A stretch of DNA of 64,000 bases from Selaginella moellendorffii (Eukaryota > Streptophyta > Lycopodiopsida > Selaginellales > Selaginellaceae). Below are positions 26,761 through 39,700 of this stretch, piece by piece; position 1 is the first letter of the stretch, and every line of letters starts with the position of its first letter. The DNA lies in the NCBI RefSeq assembly GCF_000143415.4, contig NW_003314402.1, positions 254,017 to 318,016 of the forward strand. Direction: 5' to 3'. A program made the position numbers and the translations under genes. The notes under the pieces are model-generated. The model did no database searches. It was not told where the DNA came from and saw nothing but the letters and a program-made list of their open reading frames with translations.

Positions 26761-27054
26761 GGAAGCCCAGTTTTGAATGCCATTTCCTTCGGTTTCATGC
26801 TTGAAACCCATTCAAAACCTCCTAGAAACCAGAAACATCAAGTGCTGATAGATTTGTCAAGCTTTGTCCAATCAATGCCACTCACCTCCATTTACCATCT
26901 TTTTTAGTTCATCATTACCCTGCTTCCTCCATGCTTCACGATCACTCATAAAAGCATGAGCATTGTGAGTCTTGACCAGCCAGGATGCCAACTGGTGCTA
27001 AACTCAGTTGAGACTTCCAAAAAAAACCCTTAATTTATGTCCTAAAATGCAAAT

Positions 27055-28060
27055 AATGATTTTAATGAATTGATTCTTAGAACAATGGTGCTTGATTAGG
27101 AATGTCAATCTCTTCATTTATGTTTTTGGTAAAGGAATTAAATATATATAGTGGTCTACCAAAACGAATCAAAGTGCATTTTACTAAAGTTTTAGGCATG
27201 ATATTAAAGCATATACTACTTTTTCTCCATGTTCAAAACAAATTTGCTAAATGTTTATAGAGCAAATCATAAATGTCTTTTTGGCTTTACCTTTTACAAC
27301 AAATTTATAGAGTTGGCATTTTGATAAAGCATTTACTTCTAGAACTAGTATATAGAGTGTTACTCAATCTAATGCTACAAGTGCTTCTATAGGCTATAAG
27401 GGATTATTTGTTGGTCGAAAGCAAATGCAAAATAATAACATTGAGGAAATATTTGATGACATAAGAAATATGAATTTAAATTATATGATATCAAAGTTCA
27501 TCATCTTAAATGCCATACCATTTAATATTGTCAAAAATCTGTATTTTCATGAAATGATTAAGATATTGTAATGTTAGACTTGGTGCTGCATAAAAAATTC
27601 TTGGTTACAAGAAGCTTCATACTACTCAAACTCACTCATCACTATACTCTAATCAAATGATAAGTGAATTGAGTAGTATGAAGTTTTTTATAACTAAGAA
27701 TCCTCAATTGTAACATAAGGTTTAACATTACAAACGATTGTAAATATTATGTGAAAATATAGCATTTGACAATTGTAGAAAGTAAAGCCAACAAAGCATT
27801 CATGATTTACTCCATAAACATTATATGAGTTTGTTTCTGAACATGGAAAAAAGAATGTTTGAAACATTACATATTTCAATATTATACCTAGAAATTTTAA
27901 TAAAATGAACCTTGATTCATTTTGGCAAACTACTATATATTTGTCCATAGTAATTACACCTTTAATATTCAACTCCTTTGCCAATAACACAAGTGGAGAT
28001 ATGGGACCAAGTAAATGCCATTGTTCCAAGTGTCTCAAAATCAATTGCTAAACATTAGAA
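27055..28060. repeat. Long imperfect inverted repeat containing transposase-like remnants
   Basis: The left arm (about 27055-27655) and the reverse complement of the right arm (about 27662-28060) align over their length. Shared blocks are GAACAATGG near the outer ends, a GGTAAAGGAATT / GGCAAAGGAGTT block, CCATGTTC, and near the apex CTTCATACTACTCAA against its complement at 27678-27692. The left arm has about 230 extra bases (27335-27565). Those bases read SKFIILNAIPFNIVKNLYFH at 27491-27550, which resembles the N-terminal part of hAT-family (DUF659-like) transposases. A head-to-head insertion of one element or a fold-back element would explain it. Confidence 0.7.
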
Positions 28061-28214
28061 TATAATTGATGGAATTACTGGAATCATGAGTTGCATTACA
28101 AAGGACGTTTTTTGGGAATAAATAAAACTAAGTGTTTCACTGAACAGACTGCATTCAGAAGCAATTGCCATCCTAGCTGAATGCAGTCAAGATTCACAAT
28201 GGTCTAGTTCATAT

Positions 28215-28875
28215 GAGCTTTCGACTGGTATTGACAATGGGTGGAATTCGACTTCTCCAAGTTCTTTGAGAAGCCAGCACAAAGAACTTGACCAACAAAA
28301 AATAGGACAAGAGAAAAGGTTCTACTTCCAGTGCTGCTGCCACATTGGAGAGTGATGAGTCAGACTCGGAGGCTGATTATGATGTGTGGGATCTGGAAGA
28401 TAAGTTCCAATGGACGAGAGAGATCTCTCAGAGCCGGTGGCATGACATTGTGTTTGAAGATAAGAGGCCTTTGCTGGTGGCCGCACGAGAGATATGGTAT
28501 GTTTTCGAACTCCTTGTTCTAACTTCGTTTGATCCAATCCAGATCGAACGCTGGCTTTCAAGCTTTGAAGGAGCTGGAGAAGGCAGTGAAGACTTTCTAT
28601 GATTTCACGTAACTTTTGTACTATTCTGGAGATATATATGCTCGATCATAAACAGGCTGCGAGGATTGATGTGCAGAGAGATCGAGACATGGATCTCGAT
28701 ATCTTCCCTGCATTGCTCGTTATAAGGGAGTTAATGCTGGTTAGTCTTTGTGAGAATACGCTTTCTCCTCTTTTTCTTGCTTGCACGGGCTCGGATGAAA
28801 TCCTCCAAGCCACCACACACTTTTCCACAGACCTGCAACTAGTTCCGTGGAAGAAGAAAAAAGATTTGGAATGAA
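28215..28875 (+). pseudogene. Decayed copy of the MRL7-like gene
   Basis: Begins inside the equivalent of exon 2 (GACAATGGGTGGAATTCGAC, compare 20977) and follows MRL7 to its end, with the exon blocks SDSEADYDVWDLEDKFQW, DKRPLL and RIDVQRDRDMD recognisable. Small deletions break the frame after the WGF block, the KKKIALR segment is lost, and the C-terminus is shortened. There is no start or transit peptide. It lies 45 bases from the stop of glutamate dehydrogenase copy 2, as MRL7 does for copy 1. Confidence 0.9.
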
Positions 28876-28920
28876 TCTTCTAATAAGTCTTATTATACGA
28901 AAACAAAATGCTTGAATAGC

Positions 28921-30803
<1,883 letters not shown>

Positions 30804-31189
30804 TAAGGACTCGTTCCTAAAGATCCGGTTAAGATTTATACGCGCACCGCACGGATAAACACGCAGCGCAAGTAACAAGTCAGCAGGAGGGAAAAAAAAG
30901 GGACTCCAAACCCCAAACGATCACCTCACATGAAAGAAATCCATAAACAAAGATAAAGTCCAACACGATCAGCGAGGAAAAAATAAAACAGGTAGAAAAC
31001 AACAGCCTACCTCGCGCTTGGCCAAAACCCCACCTCCAAAGTGCGCCAAAAACGCTCCTTTCGCGCAGCTGATGATCACGAAACGCTTCTCGCTAGTGAC
31101 AAAAATCTGATTAGGTTTCAACCATGTTTTTCACATTTGGACATTTCTTCGAATATACTTGAATATTGACTAAAAGGGATGCCACGTAT

Positions 31190-32070
31190 CAGATATATTT
31201 TAGGGTTCTTCAATCTCCCTATGGTTTTCGAGAATTCCGGACGGATCTTCTCAACGAGCAGCTTGCGATTCGGGACGCATTTGCGCGCAAGAACAAGGTA
31301 TGGGATCGCCAATGCCATGCATCTTCTCTCTTTGTTTCTTCGGCAGCATGATATTAGGAAGAATCCAGCGTTCCGGGCTCTATGTTTTTCCTCTACTTTT
31401 TTCTTCGGCGTCCAAATTGTAGAGATCTGCCTTGCAACTCGATTTCACAATGGAGGACTCATTGTCTCAACGAGATTTGGTCGAACTTCCCGAATCCGGG
31501 GAGCCAATCACGAGCGATGATTGTCTCAAGGCGATTGACAAGTGTTTTCATTCGGTATGTTTTTCTTCTACCTTGTGAAAAAAGTTTTGATAATCTCGTC
31601 CAGATTGTAGTCTCACTAATTGATCTCAACAAAGAAGAGACGAACTTCACGCGAGCCAATCACTCAAGATATCGAAAAAAGGAAAATATTGGACAGAAAA
31701 GCACATATGTTTTCATTCTGTTCGCCTTTTTTTTCATTGATTTGTTTCCAAATTGATAGGTTTGATTTTGCAGACATGGTCCCATGACGGATTATATAAC
31801 AGTGTTTTCACCGTAGGCAAAAAGAAGCTCGTTCAACCGAGCTCAACAAAGACCACAGCCAGGTTTTAGAACTCCCAGAGGTGATTTATTGATCACACAA
31901 AAGCTTTTGAAGCTTTACAGCGGATCTTTAACGTATCCAGGTCCATGGATTTGTTCTGGTTGAAGACGTAGAACGCGCTCTATTGTGGCTCGAGTGATCG
32001 ATGCTTTGGGAACATGGGATGCTCTCACTTGAACTTCTAGGAAAATAAAATACTGGTTTCCTCAAGTTCT
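31190..32070 (+). pseudogene. SNF8/VPS22 (ESCRT-II subunit) pseudogene
   Basis: Blocks in order: RTDLLNEQLAIRDAFARKNK; HDIRKNPAFRAL; GVQIVEICLATRFHNGGLI; ITSDDCLKAIDK; VGKKKLVQ; ELNKDHSQVLELPE; VHGFVLVEDVERALLW; RVIDALGTWDAL; and YWFPQVL. These match the winged-helix ESCRT-II subunit SNF8. The exon for the conserved central segment between the RAL and GVQ blocks (the family's long first winged helix) is missing, and frames change repeatedly, with a stop in VERALLWLE. Introns are retained, so it derives from a genomic copy. Confidence 0.85.
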
Positions 32071-32153
32071 AGCAATGCGGGAGAAATCTAAAAAGCTTTT
32101 CAAAAGTAACGAGCATTCGCTTTATATCAGTATCAATGGTGTTCACTTTGGAA

Positions 32154-32711
32154 TCAAGGAGCTAGCAAAGATGGTGTAAACAGAAAGATAGACTTCAAAT
32201 GAAAAGCCTCCTGATTTTCATGACAACTCCAGGTTTTGGTCCTGTAATCGAAAAATACCTTACGAAACACAGACGAAACCAATAAGGTGTCCTTGTAAGA
32301 ACAGGCTCCAAGGCAGGAGTCGCTAATAAACCATGGTTCATACCTTCCCTCTTCAACAAAACTCATTGAGGCAGGATCCAACCTCATCACCACCAATTCG
32401 AATAATCTTGGTTTTCCAATGTCAAATGTGAGGAAATGTGAGGTTGATGACACCGGAAAGGGACCTCGAAACCAACGCCATTCTTTAATCTCAAATGCTG
32501 CCATTCATTCCATGGACCAGCTCATGTCTTCCAGGTTGAGGCACCACACCCCCCAATGCCCCCGCTGCGAATGATTTGTCCAAAACATTCTTTGCTGTAC
32601 CATTAGAAAGACACTCATACAGTCAGCTTTGAAATCTTGAGAGCCGCAAGAAGCATCAAAATCCACGCACAACCAAGCGTGCCATTCGCTTCCCTCCCAG
32701 CAATCAAGCAC
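32154..32711 (-). pseudogene. F-box-associated (kelch-like) gene fragment
   Basis: Two frames separated by a single in-frame stop near 32505 read GHWGVWCLNLEDMSWSME, then WRWFRGPFPVSS, RLFELVVMRLDPASMSFVEE and FRKVFFDYRTKTWSC. The look is that of the C-terminal beta-propeller of plant F-box proteins. No F-box is present. A partial direct copy of its 3' side lies at about 32804-32930. Confidence 0.6.
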
Positions 32712-32980
32712 TTTTTAACTCGAAAGCAGGGAGCACACGGCTGAGACTCGCAGCTGAAGGAGACAACGCGCCAGACTACACAATGAGGGCAGTTTTGGTG
32801 GTCGCTTTAATTTGGAGTCAAAGAGCTAGCAAAGATAGAAAGATAGACTTTGAAAACAAGGCCTTCTGGTTTTGATGACGTCCTGTAATCCAAGAATGCC
32901 TTCTGCTTCACAGCCGAAACCAACAAGTTCATTCAAGTTCATTCAAAGTTCAAGTTCAGCGTTTACATGTAAACCTAGCT

Positions 32981-33497
32981 ATGTTAACACAGTCATTCTT
33001 GCGCATTATATGTGCAAGAGGATATTCAGAGGGTACATATGATTCAAGATCAGGGATGTGGACTAGCAAAGGCTGGTGTTTTTATTATTCGTTTGGAATG
33101 AACCATGTTTGGAATGACCAATTGTACTACTTTTGTTCGCAGCAGGGGCATTGGGGGGTGTGGTGCCTCAACCTGGAAGACATGAGCTGGTCCATGGAAT
33201 GGATTGCGCCACTTAATGAGAAAGGAGAGACTTTTATTGTTGAAGAGGGATGTTTTGGACCATGGAAAAGTGGCAACTCCAAAATCCACCAGTTGATTGC
33301 AACTCTAATTAACAGCACATATGCAGTTTTGGGAGCACCTTGAAAGCTCCAGTGAGCGGATTGAAAACAACATAGTCATTTCTCCTCTTTCCAAATGCTA
33401 GTGATAACTTATATTTGGTTGGAAGAATATGGGAACTAATCCTTGTGTCCAGGAAATGGATTGACTCTGTCACCATATTGAATGACATGCAAAACAT
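32981..33497. pseudogene. Two opposed F-box-associated gene fragments
   Basis: On the + strand 32981-33343 reads YDSRSGMWTSKGWCFYYSFG and the same GHWGVWCLNLEDMSWSMEW block found inverted at 32511-32570. On the - strand 33497-33309 reads ISSHILPTKYKLSLAFGKRR and DYVVFNPLTGAFKVLPK, a neighbouring part of the same propeller. The pieces are an inverted, scrambled remnant of one or more F-box genes. Confidence 0.55.
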
Positions 33498-33630
33498 GAG
33501 GGAAATCTCATGGTTCCTAGAATGAAACTTTGCAAAACTTAGTGTATCTATTTGGTGTACACACTGCTCTATAAAAGATCCCTTTTCAAACTTTCGAATA
33601 TTCTCTCTATAACAATCCCGCCTTTTTTCT

Positions 33631-33934
33631 TCAAGCTTTGGCTTTCTCCTTTTCTTTGGCGGCCTTCTTGTCGCGCTCCTTCAATTCATGCTGGACCCAG
33701 TTCAGCATAAACAAGTATGGATCTGCGCGTATCGATCAATAGCGCTGAGAATTATCCCGAGAACTGGGCAGGAATGGGGAGGAATTGGATGAAATTCGAT
33801 GGGAAAATCTTACCGGCGGGCTGGGAAGTGAACATACAAGTGAGGAATTGGAACATCATCGTGTGCACATCGGATCTACATGTGTAATCTTCCATCGCCG
33901 CGCGCCGTGGGTTCTTGCGCTTCTCGTCTTCCAT
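33631..33934 (-). CDS. Small conserved plant protein, function unknown
   Basis: Two exons (33934-33814 and 33722-33631) join in frame to 70 residues: MEDEKRKNPRRAAMEDYTCR, then SDVHTMMFQFLTCMFTSQPA, then DPYLFMLNWVQHELKERDKK and a Lys/Ala/Glu-rich end. The central part recalls a short conserved protein of other plants with MMFxFLTCMFTSQP, which I recall but cannot name. An in-frame ATG at 34015 would add 27 residues; I prefer 33934 because the family begins close to the EDY motif. It is divergent from the TPR gene, 132 bases between start codons. Confidence 0.7.
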
Positions 33935-34066
33935 CGCGAGACAGAACCGAAATGCCTCCCCTAATTTGGACGGTGGAGATAAGGAGCTGAATGGACGGCC
34001 CACGATGAGCGGCATTGTTTTGTATAGCTCCAGATGTAGGGCTGGAGAGCTCGGAGATTGACCGCG
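33935..34066. promoter_or_regulatory. Compact bidirectional promoter region
   Basis: Only 132 bases separate the start codon of the small conserved gene (-) from that of the NPG1-related gene (+), so both 5' UTRs and promoters must overlap here or extend into the genes. No TATA box is visible. Confidence 0.55.
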
Positions 34067-36401
34067 ATGTTCTCTCGGCGATCTCGAGAATTCAAGTCTG
34101 GCGAGTCGAGATTCTCCACCGGATCGGACAACGATGTCAAGATCGATGACAGCACAATCCGAGCTGTGGAGACCTCTCTCCGCGAGGCGCTCACCCTCAA
34201 TAACGAGGTATGGCATTTCTTTCCTGCTCGCCGCATCGATCGATCGGACAATTAGGAAGCGAGAGCTTTGCTGGGAAGAATCGAGTTCCAGAAGGAGGAT
34301 TTCCAGTCGGCTTTGCATATCCTGGAAGGGATCCAAGTCGACAATATATTTCCTCGCGTGAAGTTCTTGGTCCCGGCCAAGAACAAGCACAAGCGAGGGA
34401 AAATTCGCAGTGAGATCGTCAAACACCAGCGTCGCAGCGATGTTCCACAGCCGCTAACACTACAATCGGCAATCCTTCTTCTGGAAGGAGTCTACCTCAA
34501 AGTGATGTCTCTGGAACACCTTGGTCGATCATCAGGTATGAAAATTCTATAGCCACTTTGTTTTCTATCTTTTCTATGGACACTCTTGATGCTGTGTTCA
34601 CAGGTTTTACGTTGCTTATTTCCTTGCAGACGCTGCTGAAGTGTGCAACTTCTTGGTCGAAAGTTTTGATGCAACGTTTCCTCACGGCCTTCCTGATCAT
34701 CTAGCCGGCACGAAGATCCAAGAGTTTTACAACAAGGTCTTGGAGTTCTTGCCCGAGTTTTTCAAGCGAGAGGGACACTATGCCGACGCTGTGGTGTCGT
34801 ATAGAAAAGCTCTACGCAGCCACTGGGAGCCCGGCTCGAAAACTCTGTGCTCCTTGCAACTTGGCTTGGCCGTGTTACTCTTATACGGTGGTTTCGAAGC
34901 GCCACCTTGCCCGAGTGGTGTCTACGAAGGAGACTTTGTTCCAAACAACAATGTGGAAGAGGCCATCTTGTTGCTGATAGATGCTGCGACGAAATCCATG
35001 GTCGCTAGGACGCCGAGGTGCCTGGAAGTTATGGAGCATCTCTGCTTTGCTCTAGCAACGTGCGGGCATTTCGAAGCATTGGCACAGCAGTACGAGAGTG
35101 TGGTTCCGGGGATTTATAGCAGAACAGAAAGGTGGTTTAGCCTTGCGCTATGCTACATGGCCGCCAGAGATAACAAGGCGGCTTTGAATCTACTTCGGAA
35201 AGCTCTCGGGGAAGTGGAGAGGCCCAACGACGTTTCTTCTCTACTGCATGCGGCATCAATCTGCTCGGGGAGTGCGAGGCTTGCTCCAGAGGGAGTGAAG
35301 TATAGCCAGAAGGCGATAGACAACGCTACAGGTGAAATGGAGTACTTGAAAGGCAAAGCTTGGCAGGTTCTCGGGATCGTTTTGAGCGTCAAGGCCAGAG
35401 CTGCTGCGTCAAATGCTGAGAGGTCTGCGATCACCAAGGAGGCTCTTTCAGCTTGGCACGAGGCTTCCAAGCTGGAGCGTGTTGATGCCAAGACGCTCTT
35501 CCACTTCGGCCTGGTTCACGCAGAAGAAGGAAATCTCAGGGTGGCCATGAAGAGCGCGAAGAAGTTTCTTGAAGTAAGCTGTGCGTCGGCAACAGGATGG
35601 AGGTTCCTCGCTCTCGTGCTGTCTGCGCAGCAGAGGTTTCGCGAGTCGGAGCTTGTGATTGATGCCGGCTTGGAAGAGGTGAACTCCTGGGAGCAAGGGG
35701 AGCTGTGGCTCAGGAAGGCGAAGTTACAGGTTGCTCAAGGCAAACACCTCGATGCACTGGAAACTTACAAGCTACTCTTGGCACTTTCGGCTGAGAAGAA
35801 GGTGACCTCTTATTCGATCTAAGTTTATGGCAGAACTAAGCGAGCTATCGTATCCATTACAGACGAGCATCCCCGAGCTGACCGTGTGGCGAGAGATGGC
35901 CGATGCCTGCATAGCTTTGTCTCAGTGGAACGATGCAAAAACTTGTTTGGAAAAGGCCAAGTTTTTGGACGTGGCTTGCGCGGGTACTTGGCATGGATAC
36001 GGTAAGCACCTAGTTCGAGAAACTCCATTGATATAAACTCGCGGTTTTTTCTTTTCGAACCAGGTTTGTTCTTCATGGCTCAAAGCAAGAGCGACGAGGC
36101 ACTAGCAGCATTCGACACTGCTCTCACTTGCGACCCGGAGTACGTAGAGAGCAAAGTCCAGATTGGAGCTGTGCTAAGCGGCTATGGTGGAAAGTCCCTT
36201 CCGGTGGCCAGGAGCTTCCTCAATGACGCTCTCCGGCTTGAGCCCAGGAATCCATCGGCGTGGTTCCATCTCGGGGCCGTGCACGAGATGGAAGGCCGGA
36301 TGGAGCAAGCCGCCGAGTGCTTCCACACAGGTTACATCCTCGACCAGTCTCTCCCGGTGGAGAGCTTTGGAACTCTCCTGGAGATCAAGAGGGGACAATA
36401 G
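34067..36401 (+). CDS. NPG1-related tetratricopeptide repeat protein (TTC7-like)
   Basis: Five exons (34067-34207, 34256-34535, 34630-35801, 35863-36001, 36064-36401) join in frame to 689 residues. Features: MFSRRSREFKSGES start; EARALLGRIEFQKEDFQSAL with the first TPR; the long middle region with HWEPGSKTLCSLQLGLAVLL and SLALCYMAARDNKAALNLLR; and C-terminal TPRs (SDEALAAFDTALTCDPEYVE, NPSAWFHLGAVHEMEGRMEQ, AAECFHTGYILDQSLPVESF). Known family: No Pollen Germination and NPGR calmodulin-binding TPR proteins, homologous to TTC7 and linked to phosphoinositide 4-kinase at the plasma membrane. The last ten codons fall in a local repeat (see 36355-36522). Confidence 0.92.
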
Positions 36402-36522
36402 AGCGCTCAAACTTTTCAGGCTTTGCAACTCTCCTGGAGACCGAGAGGGGGCGATGGAACTCTCTCTGGATCAATCAATTCAAAGAACAGTGGAGAGCTT
36501 TGCAACTCTCCTGGAGATACTC
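36355..36522. repeat. Three copies of an ACTCTCCTGGAGA-type unit over a stop codon
   Basis: The block GAGCTTTGGAACTCTCCTGG, at the very end of the NPG1-related gene, recurs as CTTTGCAACTCTCCTGGAGA at about 36421 and again at about 36497. The stop codon lies between the first and second copies. Confidence 0.8.
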
Positions 36523-36766
36523 AAACGATTCAAATTATAAAAAGGAATAAAATGGCGGTGTCGAGGCTTCCGAATATTCTGACACGTGGCGTGTCCATAT
36601 TGGCTGGGGATCCTCGCATTGCAGTTGGCAAAATCCCACGCTAGGGCCAGTGCCGGCGCTGGAAATGGCCTCGCGGAGTTGCGCTCCAGGGATGGATTCC
36701 TCGCGAATGATTGCTGTTTCCTTGCGAAATATCGCCGATCGATGAGATTCTAGGGGCGACCGCGGG

Positions 36767-39700
36767 ATGGGGACGCTCTCCAACGAAGATCTTGCGCGAT
36801 TCATAGCTCCTTGCGGCGGCGGCGGCACCGAGCGCGAGGTGGAGGTGAGCGCCGAGAACAATGTGAGTGCTAGCTCGGAGGTTCCAGTCGGGCTGGAGCT
36901 GGACGACTCGGAGCTCCTCTTCATCGAGGAGCTAGCTGGGAACAGGGATTACTTCGACTCGGATGAATTCTTCCGGCTGGAATACGGCTCCAGCAAGTCG
37001 TGCATCGATGTCGAGGGCCGGAATTTCAAGGATATCGATCAGGTCGAGCCGGAGGACCTGGATTTTGCGTGGAAGGGCGGGAGGGATGATAGCTGCTTGG
37101 AGGACAAGGATAGGCAGCCGGCAGGATCTTCCAAGGACTCCATTCCCAGAGTTCCATTTTACAAGATGTACGCTTTTGCTGATCCTCTTGACTATCTTCT
37201 CATGGCGATTGGAACACTGGGAGCTGTGGTGCATGGGCTTGCGGTGCCCGTGTATTTCTACTTTTTTGGGAGGCTTGTGGACGCTTTCGGGGAGAACTAC
37301 GCGAATCCATCCAGTATGGCATCCGAGGTTTCAACTGTAAGTGGTCTTTTTCTATCCAAACTTTTTTTTTCGTGGTGTTTGATCTTTTGTCTTCCCAGTA
37401 CTCCTTGTATTTGCTCTACTTGGCGCTGGTTGTTCTAGGCGCAGCTTGGCTTGGTAAGTCTAGACAGTGCAGATTTGAGAATTTCTATGCTTCGTTTTGT
37501 ACTTGTAGAGGTTTCGTGCTGGATGCACTCTGGTGAGCGGCAATCTGCCAAGATACGCATCAAGTACCTCAAGTCGATCCTCGTTCAAGATGTGGGATTT
37601 TTTGACACGGATATGTGTGTTGGCGAGATTGTGAACCAGATATCAAGTGATATACTCATCATTCAAGATGCCATCAGTGAGAAGGTTGGTCTTTATTTTT
37701 TTCTTACACTCTCCGTTTGAGCTTACGACGCAATGTTGTCAGGCTGGCAACCTTATTCACTTTCTAGCAAGATTTATAGGAGGTTTAGTTGCAGGTTTTG
37801 TGGCAGTATGGCAACTTGCACTTATTACAGTTGCTGTGGTTCCTGCAATTGCTCTTGCTGGAGGTAAAATCTATCTAAGCTGGCTTTTAGAATCTTAACT
37901 ATGTTCTATAAGCAGGTGCCTATGCAGTTTCACTTATCAACACTGCTGCAAAGAGCCAGAAAGCTAATGAAGAAGCTGGAAAGATTGCAGAACAGGTATG
38001 ACAACATGAATCAAGTCTAAAAGCCTCTAATTTAAGAACTTTCGCGTCCATAGGGGCTGAAAGGGCTTACAGGTCGATGGCTTGCCAGGTCATTGCTCAA
38101 GTGAGGACTGTTTATTCTTTTGGAGGAGAAGCAAGGGCCGCTAAGGCTTATTCAGACGCCTTGCAGCCAACCTTGAGGCTTGGGAAGCGAGCAGGCCTTG
38201 TTAAGGGCCTTGGAATTGGAGTAACTTACGGGCTTGTTTTATGTGCCTGGGCTCTGCTGCTATGGTACGCCGGCGTTCTTATTCGGCATGGAATGTCTGA
38301 TGCTGGAAAGGCTTTTACGACTATTCTCAACATAGTTGTTAGTGGTTTGTAAGTAATGCTTCATTTCCTCGTAACGTTTTTTCTCACTGATATTTGGCAG
38401 TTCTCTCGGACAAGCGTTCTCCAACTTTCCTGCTCTTGCGGAAGGTCGGGCAGCAGCTTCCAACATAATACAAATGGTGAAAAGAAGGCCGGCCATGCTT
38501 CATAATCAAGGCGGACGACTTGAAGAAGTTTATGGGGACATTGAGCTGCGAAATATTTGCTTTAGCTATCCTTCCCGACCAGAGTCTTTGGTTCTGAAAG
38601 ACTTTTCTTTGATGGTGCCTGCTGGAAAGACAATTGCGATTATCGGTAGCAGTGGCTCTGGCAAAAGTACCGTGGTTTCTCTCATCGAACGTTTCTATGA
38701 CCCGCTTTCCGGTACAGTACATAAATTTATCGTATTGTGTTGCGAGCTGAAATTTGAAATGATTTGTTTAAGGTGACGTTCTTTTGGATGGAACAAACAT
38801 AAAATATTTGGAGCTTCAGTGGTTGAGAAAACAGATTGGTCTTGTAAGTCAGGAGCCGATATTGTTTGCAACCACTATTCGAGAAAATCTGCTCTACAGC
38901 AAAGAAGATGCAACCATGGAGGAGTTAATAGAAGTCTCTAAAGCTTCAAACGCACACGAATTTATTGATCTCTTTCCTGAAGGCTACGAAACTCAGGTTG
39001 GTCATTTGGATTTCCTACACGCCAAGGGCTGAACTTGTTTACAGGTTGGTGAACGAGGTGTGCAACTTTCTGGCGGAGAAAAACAAAGGGTGGCACTGGC
39101 AAGAGCGATGCTCAAGAATCCAAAGATACTTCTTCTGGATGAGGCTACAAGTGCACTGGATACAGGTTCGCAGCAGCTGGTTCAGGATGCACTTGATCGA
39201 TTTAGAGTCGGCCGAACAACAGTGGTGATCGCTCACCAGCTTTCAACTATCAGGCATGCAGATAGTATTGCGGTTGTTCATCACGGAAGAATCGTTGAAA
39301 TGGGAACGCATGAAGAGCTATTAGCTAAAGGGGAGAAAGGTGCTTATGCTGCGCTCTCAAAGCTGCAGGATACTGGTCTATTCCTAGTTCAAATGGCCGA
39401 AAACATGGCTACTATCGCTACGAGAAAGTCTGGGTAAGGACGTCCGTATTCAGTTTTTCAAAAAGGACTTGGTTTGTATGCAGACTATCGGACGAGTTTT
39501 CTTCCGAAGAAAGCTGTTTTGACCTGGACCTTGGCGCAAATCAGGCTGTTGAAGAACCGGAAGGGCCACGTCCGCCCAGACCCTCGATCTGGAGGCTAAT
39601 GCAACTCAACAAACCGGAATGGCCATATGCTTTACTCGGTACTATTGGAGCAATCATATCCGGATGCGAGTTTCCTTTGTTTGCCTTGGCCATCACGCAA

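Noticed and set aside
35802-35823. 22-base intron in the NPG1-related gene
   Set aside because: Too short to splice; the acceptor at 35862 gives a 61-base intron and keeps the frame and family similarity.
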